Assembly: GCA_043738565.1 (NCBI GenBank)
Contig: JAYUGA010000053.1
Coordinates: 1-17,406 of the forward strand
Source: Stagnihabitans sp043738565
Lineage (GTDB): Bacteria; Pseudomonadota; Alphaproteobacteria; Rhodobacterales; Rhodobacteraceae
Direction of reading: 5' to 3'
Length of the DNA stretch: 17,406 bases
Under the pieces are notes generated by a model. The model was not told the origin of the DNA. It saw nothing but the letters and a program-made list of their open reading frames with translations, and did not search any database. Positions 1 through 7,053 of the stretch are shown here, piece after piece (within the stretch, counting starts at the first letter, position 1; every line of letters begins with the position of its first letter). Position numbers and translations under genes: made by a program.

Positions 1-13
1 GTAATGGCGGCAT

Positions 14-478
14 ATGGAACTTTCTAAACTGTTGAATCCCGGTGCTGTCCGGGTCGTCGGTCAATTGGCCAGCAAAAAGCGTCTCTTCCAGGAACTGGGT
101 GAGATTGCAGCGCAATTCTACGGGCTGAACGCTTCCGTTGCCACCGACGGCCTGCAGGAACGCGAAAGCCTTGGCCCCACCGGTGTCGGCCACGGCATCG
201 CCTTGCCGCATGCCCGGCTCGATGACCTCGACCAGATCGTCGCGGTCTTCCTGCGGATGGAACGCTCGCTGGACTACGATTCCGTCGATCGCCAGCCGGT
301 CGATCTGGTGTTCGGCCTGTTCGCGCCCAAGGAATCCGGCGTCGATCACCTGAAAGCGCTGGCTCTGGTCTCGCGCACCATGCGCGACCCCGGCATCTGT
401 GCCAAACTGCGCGCCAACACCGATCCGGCGAAACTGCACGCCATCCTGACCGAGTCGCGGGCTATTCAGGCGGCGTAG
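14..478 (+). CDS. ptsN: PTS IIA-like nitrogen-regulatory protein PtsN (EIIA-Ntr)
   Basis: A 154-residue cytoplasmic protein, the usual length for PtsN. It is the terminal phosphoacceptor of the nitrogen phosphotransferase chain (EI-Ntr to NPr to EIIA-Ntr), which regulates transporters, kinases and often envelope or storage metabolism rather than moving sugar. The signature is visible at residues 57-68: a GVGHGIALPHAR stretch in which His66 corresponds to the phosphorylated histidine of E. coli PtsN. The N-terminal part (KLLNPGAVRV, then a helix ending in QFYGLN) also fits the family. The start is the ATG at 14; upstream only 13 bases are visible, with a weak GGCGG at 7-10 close to the start. 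In many proteobacteria ptsN follows rpoN and hpf, which may lie just outside the window. The last 17 bases overlap the end of the convergent sulfotransferase gene, and no terminator separates them. Confidence 0.93.
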   Translation: MELSKLLNPGAVRVVGQLASKKRLFQELGEIAAQFYGLNASVATDGLQERESLGPTGVGHGIALPHARLDDLDQIVAVFLRMERSLDYDSVDRQPVDLVFGLFAPKESGVDHLKALALVSRTMRDPGICAKLRANTDPAKLHAILTESRAIQAA

Positions 479-1880
479 CCCGCCAGCTGCCAAAGCCATA
501 GGCCACATAGTCGCGCGCATAAGTCTCCCGCGCCGCAGCTTCCAGATCGGCACCGTAAATCGCTGCCAGATCATAGGGATAGACCTCCGCCTCCGGCGGC
601 AGCGCCTGCATCGCCACCCCCGCCTCGCCGGTCAGAAACGCCAACCCCTCGGCCAGCCGATCCTCACGCAGCAAAAGGTCGGGCGCCTGCAACTGGCCAA
701 ATCCGACCAATGTCGCGAATTGGGTGGCAAACTGCGGCGGCGTCTTCAACTCGGTCCGCCCGGCGAGGATATGCTTGATCAGTTCTAGAAACACCATGAA
801 CCCGACGCGATGTTCCTCGGCCGTGGCAAACCCCTTCCTCGCCTTGGGCGGCAGTTCGAACTTGTGCACCCGCTTCAAGTAAGGCCGCAGCTCCGGCATC
901 CATTCGCGGTCGAGAAAGTCGCAATAACCGGCGTAGGCCCGCGCGATCGGATGGCGCAACACCGTGAAACTGCGCTGCCGCGGATGCGCCTCGCGCCACT
1001 TGCGCAGGCCGGGCCGGTCAAAGCTGGTCAGAACCCCGCCATAGCCTTGCAACCACTGGCGAATCCGCTGATCCGGCCCCGATTTGATCGGCTGAAACAG
1101 CAGCCCCGCTACCTCTGACGCCACATACGTCCCGATCGCCCCCTGCCGGCGCGGTTCGAAATTTGGGGTATGGGTCAGGCCATACCAGTCCATCTTCGCC
1201 AGCCCCTGCTGCATTTCCTTCGGGTTGGAAACCTTGCTGAGGATCGGCTCCGGGTTCTGCTTCTTGAACCGGAACACCAGATCCTCCAGCCGCGCCTCCA
1301 CCCCCAGAAACGCCGCCAAGCCATTGATAACCTTCAGGTTCAGCACGTCATCATAGTCGATGTAATAGGCCGCCTGCCCAGAGATCTGCAACCGGTTGAC
1401 CAGCCCTTTCTGAAACGCCTGCAACCCGTCCAGCCGGGCCTGAAACTCCTCCAGTTCAAAGCGCGGTTGCACGGTTTTCAGGTGCTTGGTATTGGCCAGC
1501 CACCACTGATCCGAGGCTTTGGCGATCTTCCAGCTTATATAGCTTTCCAACTGGTTGCGGGTCAGGATGATCTTGGCCACGCCCGGATCATCCGTTACCA
1601 GACCCAACACCCGCGGGTCATGGTCGTGGAAATAGCGGAACCCTGACAGCCCTTCGGTCTTGGCCCGCATCACTTTCAGCAAACTCGCCGGGTCCGCATT
1701 GCGCTGCTCGATGCTGACGCCCAGGAGTTCGCTCTTGTTCTCGCCGCCCAAGAAAAACGGGTTGAACGCCTCGCCATGACAGGTGATGCCCGCAATCGCG
1801 TTCAGGTTCGATTCCAGGAAATTCGACCCGGTGCGCATCTCGGCAAAGATCACGAAGGACTGAAACCGCGCCTTGGCCAT
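462..1880 (-). CDS. Two-part sulfotransferase (NodH/Stf0-like N-terminal half, degenerate second half)
   Basis: A 472-residue protein, about twice the length of a single bacterial carbohydrate sulfotransferase. Such enzymes move sulfate from PAPS to a sugar hydroxyl. The N-terminal half has a PAPS 5'-phosphosulfate loop at residues 12-26 (FAEMRTGSNFLESNL) and a 3'-phosphate-binding segment at 107-120 (LTRNQLESYISWKI). The second half seems to repeat this plan. A loop-like KSGPDQRIRQWL at 266-277 lacks the usual Gly-Thr-Ser/Thr after KSG, and a well-kept 3'-phosphate segment sits at 308-323 (VLRHPIARAYAGYCDF). I infer an active N-terminal domain fused to a degenerate second sulfotransferase domain, perhaps for acceptor binding. 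The ATG at 1880 lies three bases after the stop of the GT14 gene, so it is last in that operon. Family members in Rhodobacteraceae are often labelled nodulation protein NodH; no link to nodulation is implied. Confidence 0.8.
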   Translation of the reverse strand: MAKARFQSFVIFAEMRTGSNFLESNLNAIAGITCHGEAFNPFFLGGENKSELLGVSIEQRNADPASLLKVMRAKTEGLSGFRYFHDHDPRVLGLVTDDPGVAKIILTRNQLESYISWKIAKASDQWWLANTKHLKTVQPRFELEEFQARLDGLQAFQKGLVNRLQISGQAAYYIDYDDVLNLKVINGLAAFLGVEARLEDLVFRFKKQNPEPILSKVSNPKEMQQGLAKMDWYGLTHTPNFEPRRQGAIGTYVASEVAGLLFQPIKSGPDQRIRQWLQGYGGVLTSFDRPGLRKWREAHPRQRSFTVLRHPIARAYAGYCDFLDREWMPELRPYLKRVHKFELPPKARKGFATAEEHRVGFMVFLELIKHILAGRTELKTPPQFATQFATLVGFGQLQAPDLLLREDRLAEGLAFLTGEAGVAMQALPPEAEVYPYDLAAIYGADLEAAARETYARDYVAYGFGSWRATPPE

Positions 1881-1883
1881 CCG

Positions 1884-3581
1884 TCATTTCACCAGATAGG
1901 GTCGGCCATGGCGCGAGGCAGCGGGCGTCGGGTCTTCCCCGGTCGGGAAATCGCCCATCAGCACCGGCTGCATACCCTGATTGCGCAGGTTTTGCAGGAA
2001 CTGGCCAAAACCTTTCAGATCGGCCAGCCGCGGTGCCTCGGTCAGCCGCCGCATCGCGCGCGGGCTGATCTCGTCAATGAGGCTCTGCAAGGGCTCCATC
2101 GGGTTTTCGACAAACTCCGCCAGCGTCCAGATCCGCACCCGCGCCTTGGTCCAGGGCGAGCGCAACACCTCCAGATGCTCCGCTTCGATCTTCTGCAACC
2201 GCGCCGCCTCGCGCCGGATGTCCGAGAAATTCTGGTTGGAATGGAACAGCGGAATCGCCCAGGCCCCTGAAATAACAGAAATCTGCGCATTGGGGTCGCC
2301 AGTGAAGAACCAGCTGACCTCTTGCTGATCACCGGGGCCAAACTGGAAGCACTGGCGTTCGCCCCGCGTGTTCCAGATCAGGTTGGACAGAAAATTCTTC
2401 GGCGCATAGTCCCGTATCGCCGCCGAGTCCGACATGGCACCGCTGAACACCACCTCGCCCCCGGCAAATTCGGCACGCTGCGGCGCGAACAGATGGCCAT
2501 GCGCCCGGGTGCCCGCGACCTTGCCCAGCCAGGCCTCGAAATTCTCGAACAGTTCCGAAAAGCCTTCGAACACCGAATAGGCCGCCGCCGTCCTTCCGTT
2601 TTCCCAGTTTTCATTGGGCATCCGGCTTTGCATGTACAGGCCGGGCCGCCCCTTGACCCGGCGCTCTACCGCCTTGGCGAACAGCCGGTCGATCTTGCCC
2701 GGATTGGGTTCCGCCGCCGCTTGCCCGGCAGAATCACCATGCAGGAAAGTCTGGTAGAGCTTACCCGCCTGCGGCCAGATTTTCCGCGCGACAAAGCAGT
2801 CGGACCGCCGCAGCAGTTGCAGGTGGTCGTCATAGAAAATATGCGGCTTGCCCTGAAAATCGAACTTCGACAGGGTCAGCGACCGGCTTTCGACATTGCT
2901 GGAAAACCGCCGCACCATCGTCTGGAAATAGCTTTCATCGGGGATCCAGACCCGGCGGAAATAGCGGTCGGTCGCGGCGCGGGCGGGGTCTTCCAAGATC
3001 GCCGACAGGGTCTGCCGGGTCAGGCACCACCACTGGCTGCCCAGATGCGGCGCCAGCCCCGGCGGCACCTTGCGCCGAAATCCCATCCGGCGTTGCAGCC
3101 TCACATAGGCATCGAACAGCGGCCGCTGCCTGCGCCAACTGAACGGAAACCGCAGCGTAAAGCGTTCGACATTCAGCCCGCCAATCGTCCAGCCGACATC
3201 CTCGGTCGTGACGCTTTCGATGAAATCGACCCGCGGGCGGCTGTCGAGATAGGCTTTCAGCTCCGCCAAAGGCCGCAGCGGCAGACACGACCCCGAGGCC
3301 AGATAGACATGCCGCACCTGGGGAAAATCGCGCAGCATGATCGTCGATGCCGCCTGGGTTGCCGCCACAATCCCCCAGGTGCCCCATTCGCAGGCATAAC
3401 GGCCCGAAAACCGTACATTGCCCAGATCGGCCAGCGTCGCAATCAGCTCGTCATGGGCGGGTCGCGTCACCCGTTTGTCGACATGGATGACCACCGGGCA
3501 ACCCCGTTCCGCCCAGTGCCGCGCCACTTCGGCGGCCCGTTCCAGCGCGGTATGGCACAGCATGACGAAACCGATGCTCAC
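1884..3581 (-). CDS. GT14-type (core-2/I-branching-like) glycosyltransferase with C-terminal extension
   Basis: A 565-residue protein. The first ~260 residues fit the GT14 / Branch family of beta-1,6-N-acetylglucosaminyl- or xylosyltransferase-like enzymes: GFVMLCHTAL at 4-13, IHVDKR at 32-37, YLASGSCLPLRP at 93-104 (the SGSD.PL region), GSQWWCLTR at 181-189 and PDESYFQT at 214-221. The remaining ~300 residues are a separate region rich in Trp, Phe and Arg that I recall from Rhodobacteraceae proteins carrying a domain of unknown function (possibly DUF5928; the number is from memory). There is no signal peptide or membrane segment, so it should act in the cytoplasm on a nucleotide-sugar donor and a lipid-linked or primer acceptor. 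It starts 11 bases after the stop of glycosyltransferase B and ends three bases before the sulfotransferase, so the three are almost certainly cotranscribed. Donor and acceptor cannot be read from sequence. Confidence 0.82.
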   Translation of the reverse strand: MSIGFVMLCHTALERAAEVARHWAERGCPVVIHVDKRVTRPAHDELIATLADLGNVRFSGRYACEWGTWGIVAATQAASTIMLRDFPQVRHVYLASGSCLPLRPLAELKAYLDSRPRVDFIESVTTEDVGWTIGGLNVERFTLRFPFSWRRQRPLFDAYVRLQRRMGFRRKVPPGLAPHLGSQWWCLTRQTLSAILEDPARAATDRYFRRVWIPDESYFQTMVRRFSSNVESRSLTLSKFDFQGKPHIFYDDHLQLLRRSDCFVARKIWPQAGKLYQTFLHGDSAGQAAAEPNPGKIDRLFAKAVERRVKGRPGLYMQSRMPNENWENGRTAAAYSVFEGFSELFENFEAWLGKVAGTRAHGHLFAPQRAEFAGGEVVFSGAMSDSAAIRDYAPKNFLSNLIWNTRGERQCFQFGPGDQQEVSWFFTGDPNAQISVISGAWAIPLFHSNQNFSDIRREAARLQKIEAEHLEVLRSPWTKARVRIWTLAEFVENPMEPLQSLIDEISPRAMRRLTEAPRLADLKGFGQFLQNLRNQGMQPVLMGDFPTGEDPTPAASRHGRPYLVK

Positions 3582-3592
3582 CTATGCCGCCC

Positions 3593-4603
3593 TCATGCCC
3601 AGTTGCCCTTTGACATCAGCCCCAAAATCTCCAACTGCCGCCAATTGATATACTTCTCGCTGAACTTGCACCACATATCCGGTTGGGTAGAAAGCGCCGC
3701 CTGATAGGCGATGTATTCCTGGCTGTCGGCATAATGCTGACCCCGCGTCATCTCCTCCGCCGCCTTGGCCGCGAATGTATCCAGAAACTTGGCATGCAGA
3801 AGGCAGCCCGACGCCTTTTCGCCACCCCACTCGTCGAACACCAGGTTCAGCCCGCGCGGCAGCAGCATATGGGTCGAGCTGATATAGGCATAGCTGCGAT
3901 GCCAGTTCACCAGCGGAATCTTGTTCAATGCCGGGGCGCTGGCGGGCGCATGGGCGAAAAACATCCGCGCCCGTGGCCCGCCCTGAATCCACAGGTTGCC
4001 GTTGCCGGGGTTGCGGTGGATCGTGTAATTGCCGCTGTCGAACCACTGGGCAATCTCGAACGGGTTCTGCCCCTCGTGATAGGGCCGCGCCTGCACCGGG
4101 CCTTTGGGATACATGTCCAGCAGCATCGCCGAGAATGACCGCACCGCCGAGGCATCCAGCCAATCGGTCAGCGCCCGCAAAGGCCGGGTCTCGCAGAACG
4201 GATAGACCAGAAACTCATCGACATCGACGGTCAGGCACCAATGGCCGTCGGCAAAGCGCCGTTGCAGATGGGTCAGCCAATCGACCCCGAAATGCGCCGC
4301 CTTATAGCTGGCAGGCGTGGTCCAGATCGACACATCGGGTTGCTCCGCCAGATATTCGCGGGTGCCATCCTCCGAGGCATTGTCGACGAACAGAAAGTGG
4401 TCAACCCCCAGATCGCGGTAATAGCGCAGGAAAAACGGCAGCCGGACCCGTTCGTTGCGCACGGTCGAGAGCAACAGAATGGCCCCCGGCGTGATCGCCC
4501 TGCTGCGGTCGGCGACCACGGCCATATCCCGGCCATGCAGATAGGCCCGCAGATGGCCGCGCCGTCGCTGTGCGCGCAATCGGATGGCCCCCGCTACGCT
4601 CAC
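3593..4603 (-). CDS. Glycosyltransferase B, GT2-like, paralogue of glycosyltransferase A
   Basis: A 336-residue cytoplasmic protein of the GT-A fold (family 2-like, sometimes listed as Glyco_tranf_2_4). Residues 41-50 (AILLLSTVRN) hold the nucleotide-binding strand, VDNASEDG at 73-80 is the next conserved block, and DVDE at 127-130 is the DxD-type metal/nucleotide-binding motif, followed by conserved LLDMYPKGP and NLWIQGG blocks. It aligns along its whole length with the protein at 4817-5938, including NLWIQGG, LNK.PLV.W.RSYAY and the C-terminal WRQLE..GLMS. The start is GTG at 4603, with GGAG eight bases upstream (complement of 4612-4615). An internal ATG at residue 27 is possible but would remove residues shared with the paralogue. 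It is the first gene of a three-gene unit with the GT14 gene and the sulfotransferase, behind a candidate promoter at 4751-4779. Confidence 0.85.
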   Translation of the reverse strand: MSVAGAIRLRAQRRRGHLRAYLHGRDMAVVADRSRAITPGAILLLSTVRNERVRLPFFLRYYRDLGVDHFLFVDNASEDGTREYLAEQPDVSIWTTPASYKAAHFGVDWLTHLQRRFADGHWCLTVDVDEFLVYPFCETRPLRALTDWLDASAVRSFSAMLLDMYPKGPVQARPYHEGQNPFEIAQWFDSGNYTIHRNPGNGNLWIQGGPRARMFFAHAPASAPALNKIPLVNWHRSYAYISSTHMLLPRGLNLVFDEWGGEKASGCLLHAKFLDTFAAKAAEEMTRGQHYADSQEYIAYQAALSTQPDMWCKFSEKYINWRQLEILGLMSKGNWA

Positions 4604-4743
4604 CCTCTGCTCTCCGTCCTGGCCAGCAAGCTCCGCATTCCCCTCAAATACGGCCTAGACATTGATGAAGCCTTGATGCGTCCCTGCCATTGCTGCGAAA
4701 ACCCTCGGATCGGCGGCCACGGTTCGTAAATCGCACCCAGCAT
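4600..4743 (-). CDS. Possible small leader ORF (47 codons) ahead of glycosyltransferase B
   Basis: The minus-strand frame from the ATG at 4743 runs 47 codons to a TGA at 4600-4602. That TGA overlaps the GTG start of glycosyltransferase B in a GTGA arrangement typical of translational coupling. The predicted peptide starts MLGAIYEPWPPIRG and is rich in Arg and Trp with no membrane segment. Its ATG lies at or next to the transcription start predicted from the promoter at 4751-4779, so it would be leaderless. Against it being real: several codons rare in this genome (AGG, AGA, TCA, CGA) and lower third-position GC (about 70% by my count) than the neighbouring genes. I do not recognise it; it may simply be an open 5' leader. 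Confidence 0.2.
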   Translation of the reverse strand: MLGAIYEPWPPIRGFSQQWQGRIKASSMSRPYLRGMRSLLARTESRG

Positions 4744-4750
4744 ACCGGCA

Positions 4751-4779
4751 ATTCTAGGGATTACATCAGGTTAAGTAAA
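4751..4779 (-). promoter_or_regulatory. Candidate sigma-70 promoter for the glycosyltransferase B - GT14 - sulfotransferase unit
   Basis: Read on the minus strand, TTTACT (complement of 4774-4779) and TAGAAT (complement of 4751-4756) are separated by exactly 17 bases, matching the -35 and -10 consensus at 4/6 and 5/6 positions. It lies in the AT-richer 213-bp gap between glycosyltransferases A and B. The predicted start near 4744 leaves a leader of about 140 bases before the GTG at 4603. The rest of the gap holds no gene I can support apart from the possible leader ORF. Confidence 0.4.
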
Positions 4780-4816
4780 CAATCAGGTCACTAACCTTAT
4801 AAGTAGAGCGCCACAG

Positions 4817-5938
4817 TCACACCCAGCCTCCGCGCGACATCAGGCCCATCGCCTCCAGTTGCCGCCAGCCGGTATAGCGGCTCGACCCGGCGCACCACAG
4901 CTCGGGGCTGGCGCTGACCACAGCGTAATAGCCGTCATACAGCGCCGAGTTGGCAAAATGCTGACGGCGCTTTTGTTCCTCGCGCGCTTTCTCGACCACT
5001 TCGGGCAGGAATTTGGTGTGCAGCAACACACCCGACAGCCATTCGCCGCCCTGCTCGTCAAACACCGCATTCAGCCGCCGTGGCAGCAGGGCGTGGGTCG
5101 AGTTGACATAGGCATAGCTGCGGTCCCAACGCACCAGCGGCACCTTGTTCAGCGTCGGCGCCCGCCGCGGTTCGGCACCAAAGAACACCCGCGCCCGCAC
5201 CCCGCCCTGAATCCACAGGTTGCGCAGCAGGGGCTGGACCTGCACCACGTAATTGCCGCCATCAAACCACGGCAGCACCTGCAACGGGTCTTGCCCCGCC
5301 ACATAATCCTGCCCGGCCAGCGGCCCTTGGGGATACATGTCCAGCAGCATCGCGCCAAAACTGCGCCGCCGCTCCGCCTCCAGCCTGCCGGTCAGCGCGT
5401 GCAGGTTGCGCGTCTCCCAATGGGGATAGACCAGAATTTCATCGGCATCCAGGGTCAGGCACCAATGGCCATGCCCATGCCGCCGTTGCAGCCAGGTCAG
5501 CCAGTCGAGCCCAAAGCGCGACTGCTTGTAGCCCGCCTTGGTGGCCCACAGCGACACATCCGGCTGCGCCGCCAGCCACTCGCGCGAGCCGTCCAGCGAA
5601 TGATTGTCCACCACCAGAAAGTGATCGACGCCCAGCTTGCGGTGATGCGCCAGAAAATGCGGCAGCCGCAGGCCTTCGTTCCGAACCGTCACGAAGGCGA
5701 GGATCGCAGCCGTGCCAATCGTCGCGGTGCGATCCTTGACGACCCTGACCTGCCGCCGCTTGCGAAACGCCCGCACCAGCAACCGCCGCCGCCGCCAGCG
5801 CAACCGATAGGCCCGCCACGCTTCGTTCACCGAGGGCAGCACCGGGGCCAAAGCCCCGATCGACACCGCATGCGGCAGCTTCTTCGGCCCCAGAACGCGC
5901 CGCATCAGATCATGCAGGCGCTGCCAAGGCCCAATCAC
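4817..5938 (-). CDS. Glycosyltransferase A, GT2-like, paralogue of glycosyltransferase B
   Basis: A 373-residue GT-A-fold glycosyltransferase without signal peptide. AILAFVTVRNE at 78-88, VVDNHSLDGS at 109-118 and the metal/nucleotide motif DADE at 164-167 mark the catalytic half; LLDMYPQGP and NLWIQGG follow, and the protein ends in WRQLEAMGLMSRGGWV. The N-terminal ~70 residues are unusually basic (runs such as RWRRRRLLVRAFRKRRQ), which could help it sit on the membrane face next to a lipid-linked acceptor. The start is uncertain: GTG at 5938 gives the full frame but has no clear ribosome-binding site, and the only in-frame ATG (residue 12) has none either. It begins 18 bases after the stop of galU, so it is probably cotranscribed with it and uses a nucleotide sugar in the same pathway. 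Specificity is not readable. Confidence 0.83.
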   Translation of the reverse strand: MIGPWQRLHDLMRRVLGPKKLPHAVSIGALAPVLPSVNEAWRAYRLRWRRRRLLVRAFRKRRQVRVVKDRTATIGTAAILAFVTVRNEGLRLPHFLAHHRKLGVDHFLVVDNHSLDGSREWLAAQPDVSLWATKAGYKQSRFGLDWLTWLQRRHGHGHWCLTLDADEILVYPHWETRNLHALTGRLEAERRRSFGAMLLDMYPQGPLAGQDYVAGQDPLQVLPWFDGGNYVVQVQPLLRNLWIQGGVRARVFFGAEPRRAPTLNKVPLVRWDRSYAYVNSTHALLPRRLNAVFDEQGGEWLSGVLLHTKFLPEVVEKAREEQKRRQHFANSALYDGYYAVVSASPELWCAGSSRYTGWRQLEAMGLMSRGGWV

Positions 5939-5956
5939 GGATTTACTGCCACGCGG

Positions 5957-6871
5957 TTACTGCGCCGCCTTCTGCAACGCCACCATGTCGTTGAGATAGG
6001 CCGAGAATTCTTCGCGCAGATCAGGCCGCGACAGACCGAACGCCACCGTGGCCTGCAAGAACCCGGCCTTGCTGCCGCAGTCATAGCGCTGACCCCGGAA
6101 GCGGTAGCCATAGACGCCACCCGGCGTTGCGCATTCCTCGGCGATGGCGTCGGTCAACTGAATTTCGCCGCCGGCGCCCTGCTTCATCCGGTTCAGGTTC
6201 ACCATCACCTTGGGCGTCAGGATATAGCGCCCGATCACCGCCAGATTCGACGGCGCATCCTCGGCCTTGGGCTTTTCGACCATGCCCCTGACATGCAGGA
6301 TCGAGCCCATATCCTCGGCCACATCCAGAATCCCGTAACTGGAGGTCTTGTTGGGCGGCACTTCCATCGCGGCGACCATGCAGCCGCCGGTCTGTTCATA
6401 GGCTTCCATCATCTGTTGCAGGCAGGGCTTTTCGGCGGCGATCACGTCATCGGGCAGCAGCACCGCGAAAGGTTCGTTGCCGACCAGCCGTTTGGCGCAC
6501 CAGACCGCGTGGCCCAGACCCAGCGCCCGGTTCTGCCGGACATAGGCGATGGCCCCCGAATCCATGTTGGTGTCGCGCAGGATTTCCAGCAGGTCGTCCT
6601 TGCCCGCTCGCCGCAGGGCAGTTTCCAGTTCCGGCGAGTGGTCAAAGTAATCCTCCAGCGCCGATTTGCCGCGCGCGGTGACAAAGATGAACTCCTTGAT
6701 CCCCGCCGCCCGCGCCTCGTCAATCGCATACTGGATCAGCGGCCGGTCCACCAAGGTCAGGATTTCCTTGGGAATTACCTTGGTCGCCGGCAGAAAACGG
6801 GTTCCCATCCCGGCGACCGGAAAGACCGCCTTGGTGACACGCCGGATCTTGATTTTGTTAATATTGGCCAT
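5957..6871 (-). CDS. galU: UTP--glucose-1-phosphate uridylyltransferase
   Basis: A 304-residue cytoplasmic nucleotidyltransferase that makes UDP-glucose from UTP and glucose-1-phosphate, feeding glucan, galactose and uronic-acid branches of polysaccharide synthesis. The nucleotide-binding signature is clear: KAVFPVAGMGTRFLPATKVI at residues 14-33 followed by PKE and a DRPLIQYAIDEA block near 42-53. Further on are FAVLLPDDVI, GILDV and GEIQLTDAI, all standard for bacterial GalU; the length is normal. The ATG at 6871 has GTGGGGTGA immediately upstream. A 182-base gap separates it from the kdsB-like gene upstream and contains a candidate promoter, while glycosyltransferase A follows after 18 bases. 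The AGMGTRFLP signature and the KE of PKE, needed for catalysis in the family, are intact. Confidence 0.95.
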   Translation of the reverse strand: MANINKIKIRRVTKAVFPVAGMGTRFLPATKVIPKEILTLVDRPLIQYAIDEARAAGIKEFIFVTARGKSALEDYFDHSPELETALRRAGKDDLLEILRDTNMDSGAIAYVRQNRALGLGHAVWCAKRLVGNEPFAVLLPDDVIAAEKPCLQQMMEAYEQTGGCMVAAMEVPPNKTSSYGILDVAEDMGSILHVRGMVEKPKAEDAPSNLAVIGRYILTPKVMVNLNRMKQGAGGEIQLTDAIAEECATPGGVYGYRFRGQRYDCGSKAGFLQATVAFGLSRPDLREEFSAYLNDMVALQKAAQ

Positions 6872-6895
6872 TCACCCCACTCGTTTTTTGAAAAA

Positions 6896-6924
6896 CATAT
6901 ACCCGGACGTTCAAAGTTTGACAC
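6896..6924 (-). promoter_or_regulatory. Candidate galU promoter with overlapping palindromes
   Basis: On the minus strand GTGTCA (complement of 6919-6924) and TATATG (complement of 6896-6901) are spaced by 17 bases, each matching consensus at 4/6. A perfect inverted repeat, GTTTTT-TG-AAAAAC, occupies 6883-6896 and touches the -10 box. A second imperfect one (TTGTCA, eight bases, TGTCAA on the minus strand) covers the -35. The gap 6872-7053 holds nothing else I can name. Confidence 0.35.
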
Positions 6925-7053
6925 TTAAATCTGACAACTCCGTGATTTCCTGCGCTTCGGTGCGGTGCAGATGCGCACTTGTTACCCTCTCGCTGAAAGC
7001 GTGTGCCCGGTTTGTGTCCCGGTCAAGACGATTCGCGGCAGGCAGTCTGTCCG

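Noticed and set aside
2322..3704. A 460-codon plus-strand open frame opposite the GT14 gene
   Set aside because: Antisense shadow of a motif-rich coding sequence; composition typical of reverse-strand reading in GC-rich genes.
4780..4816. Possible terminator after glycosyltransferase A (minus strand, GGTTA ... TAACC)
   Set aside because: Only five base pairs with a long loop and no T-run; not convincing.
4859..6928. A 689-codon open frame on the plus strand opposite glycosyltransferase A and galU
   Set aside because: It is antisense to two well-supported genes, its product is rich in Pro, Arg, His and Gln without any motif, and long antisense frames are expected in GC-rich DNA.
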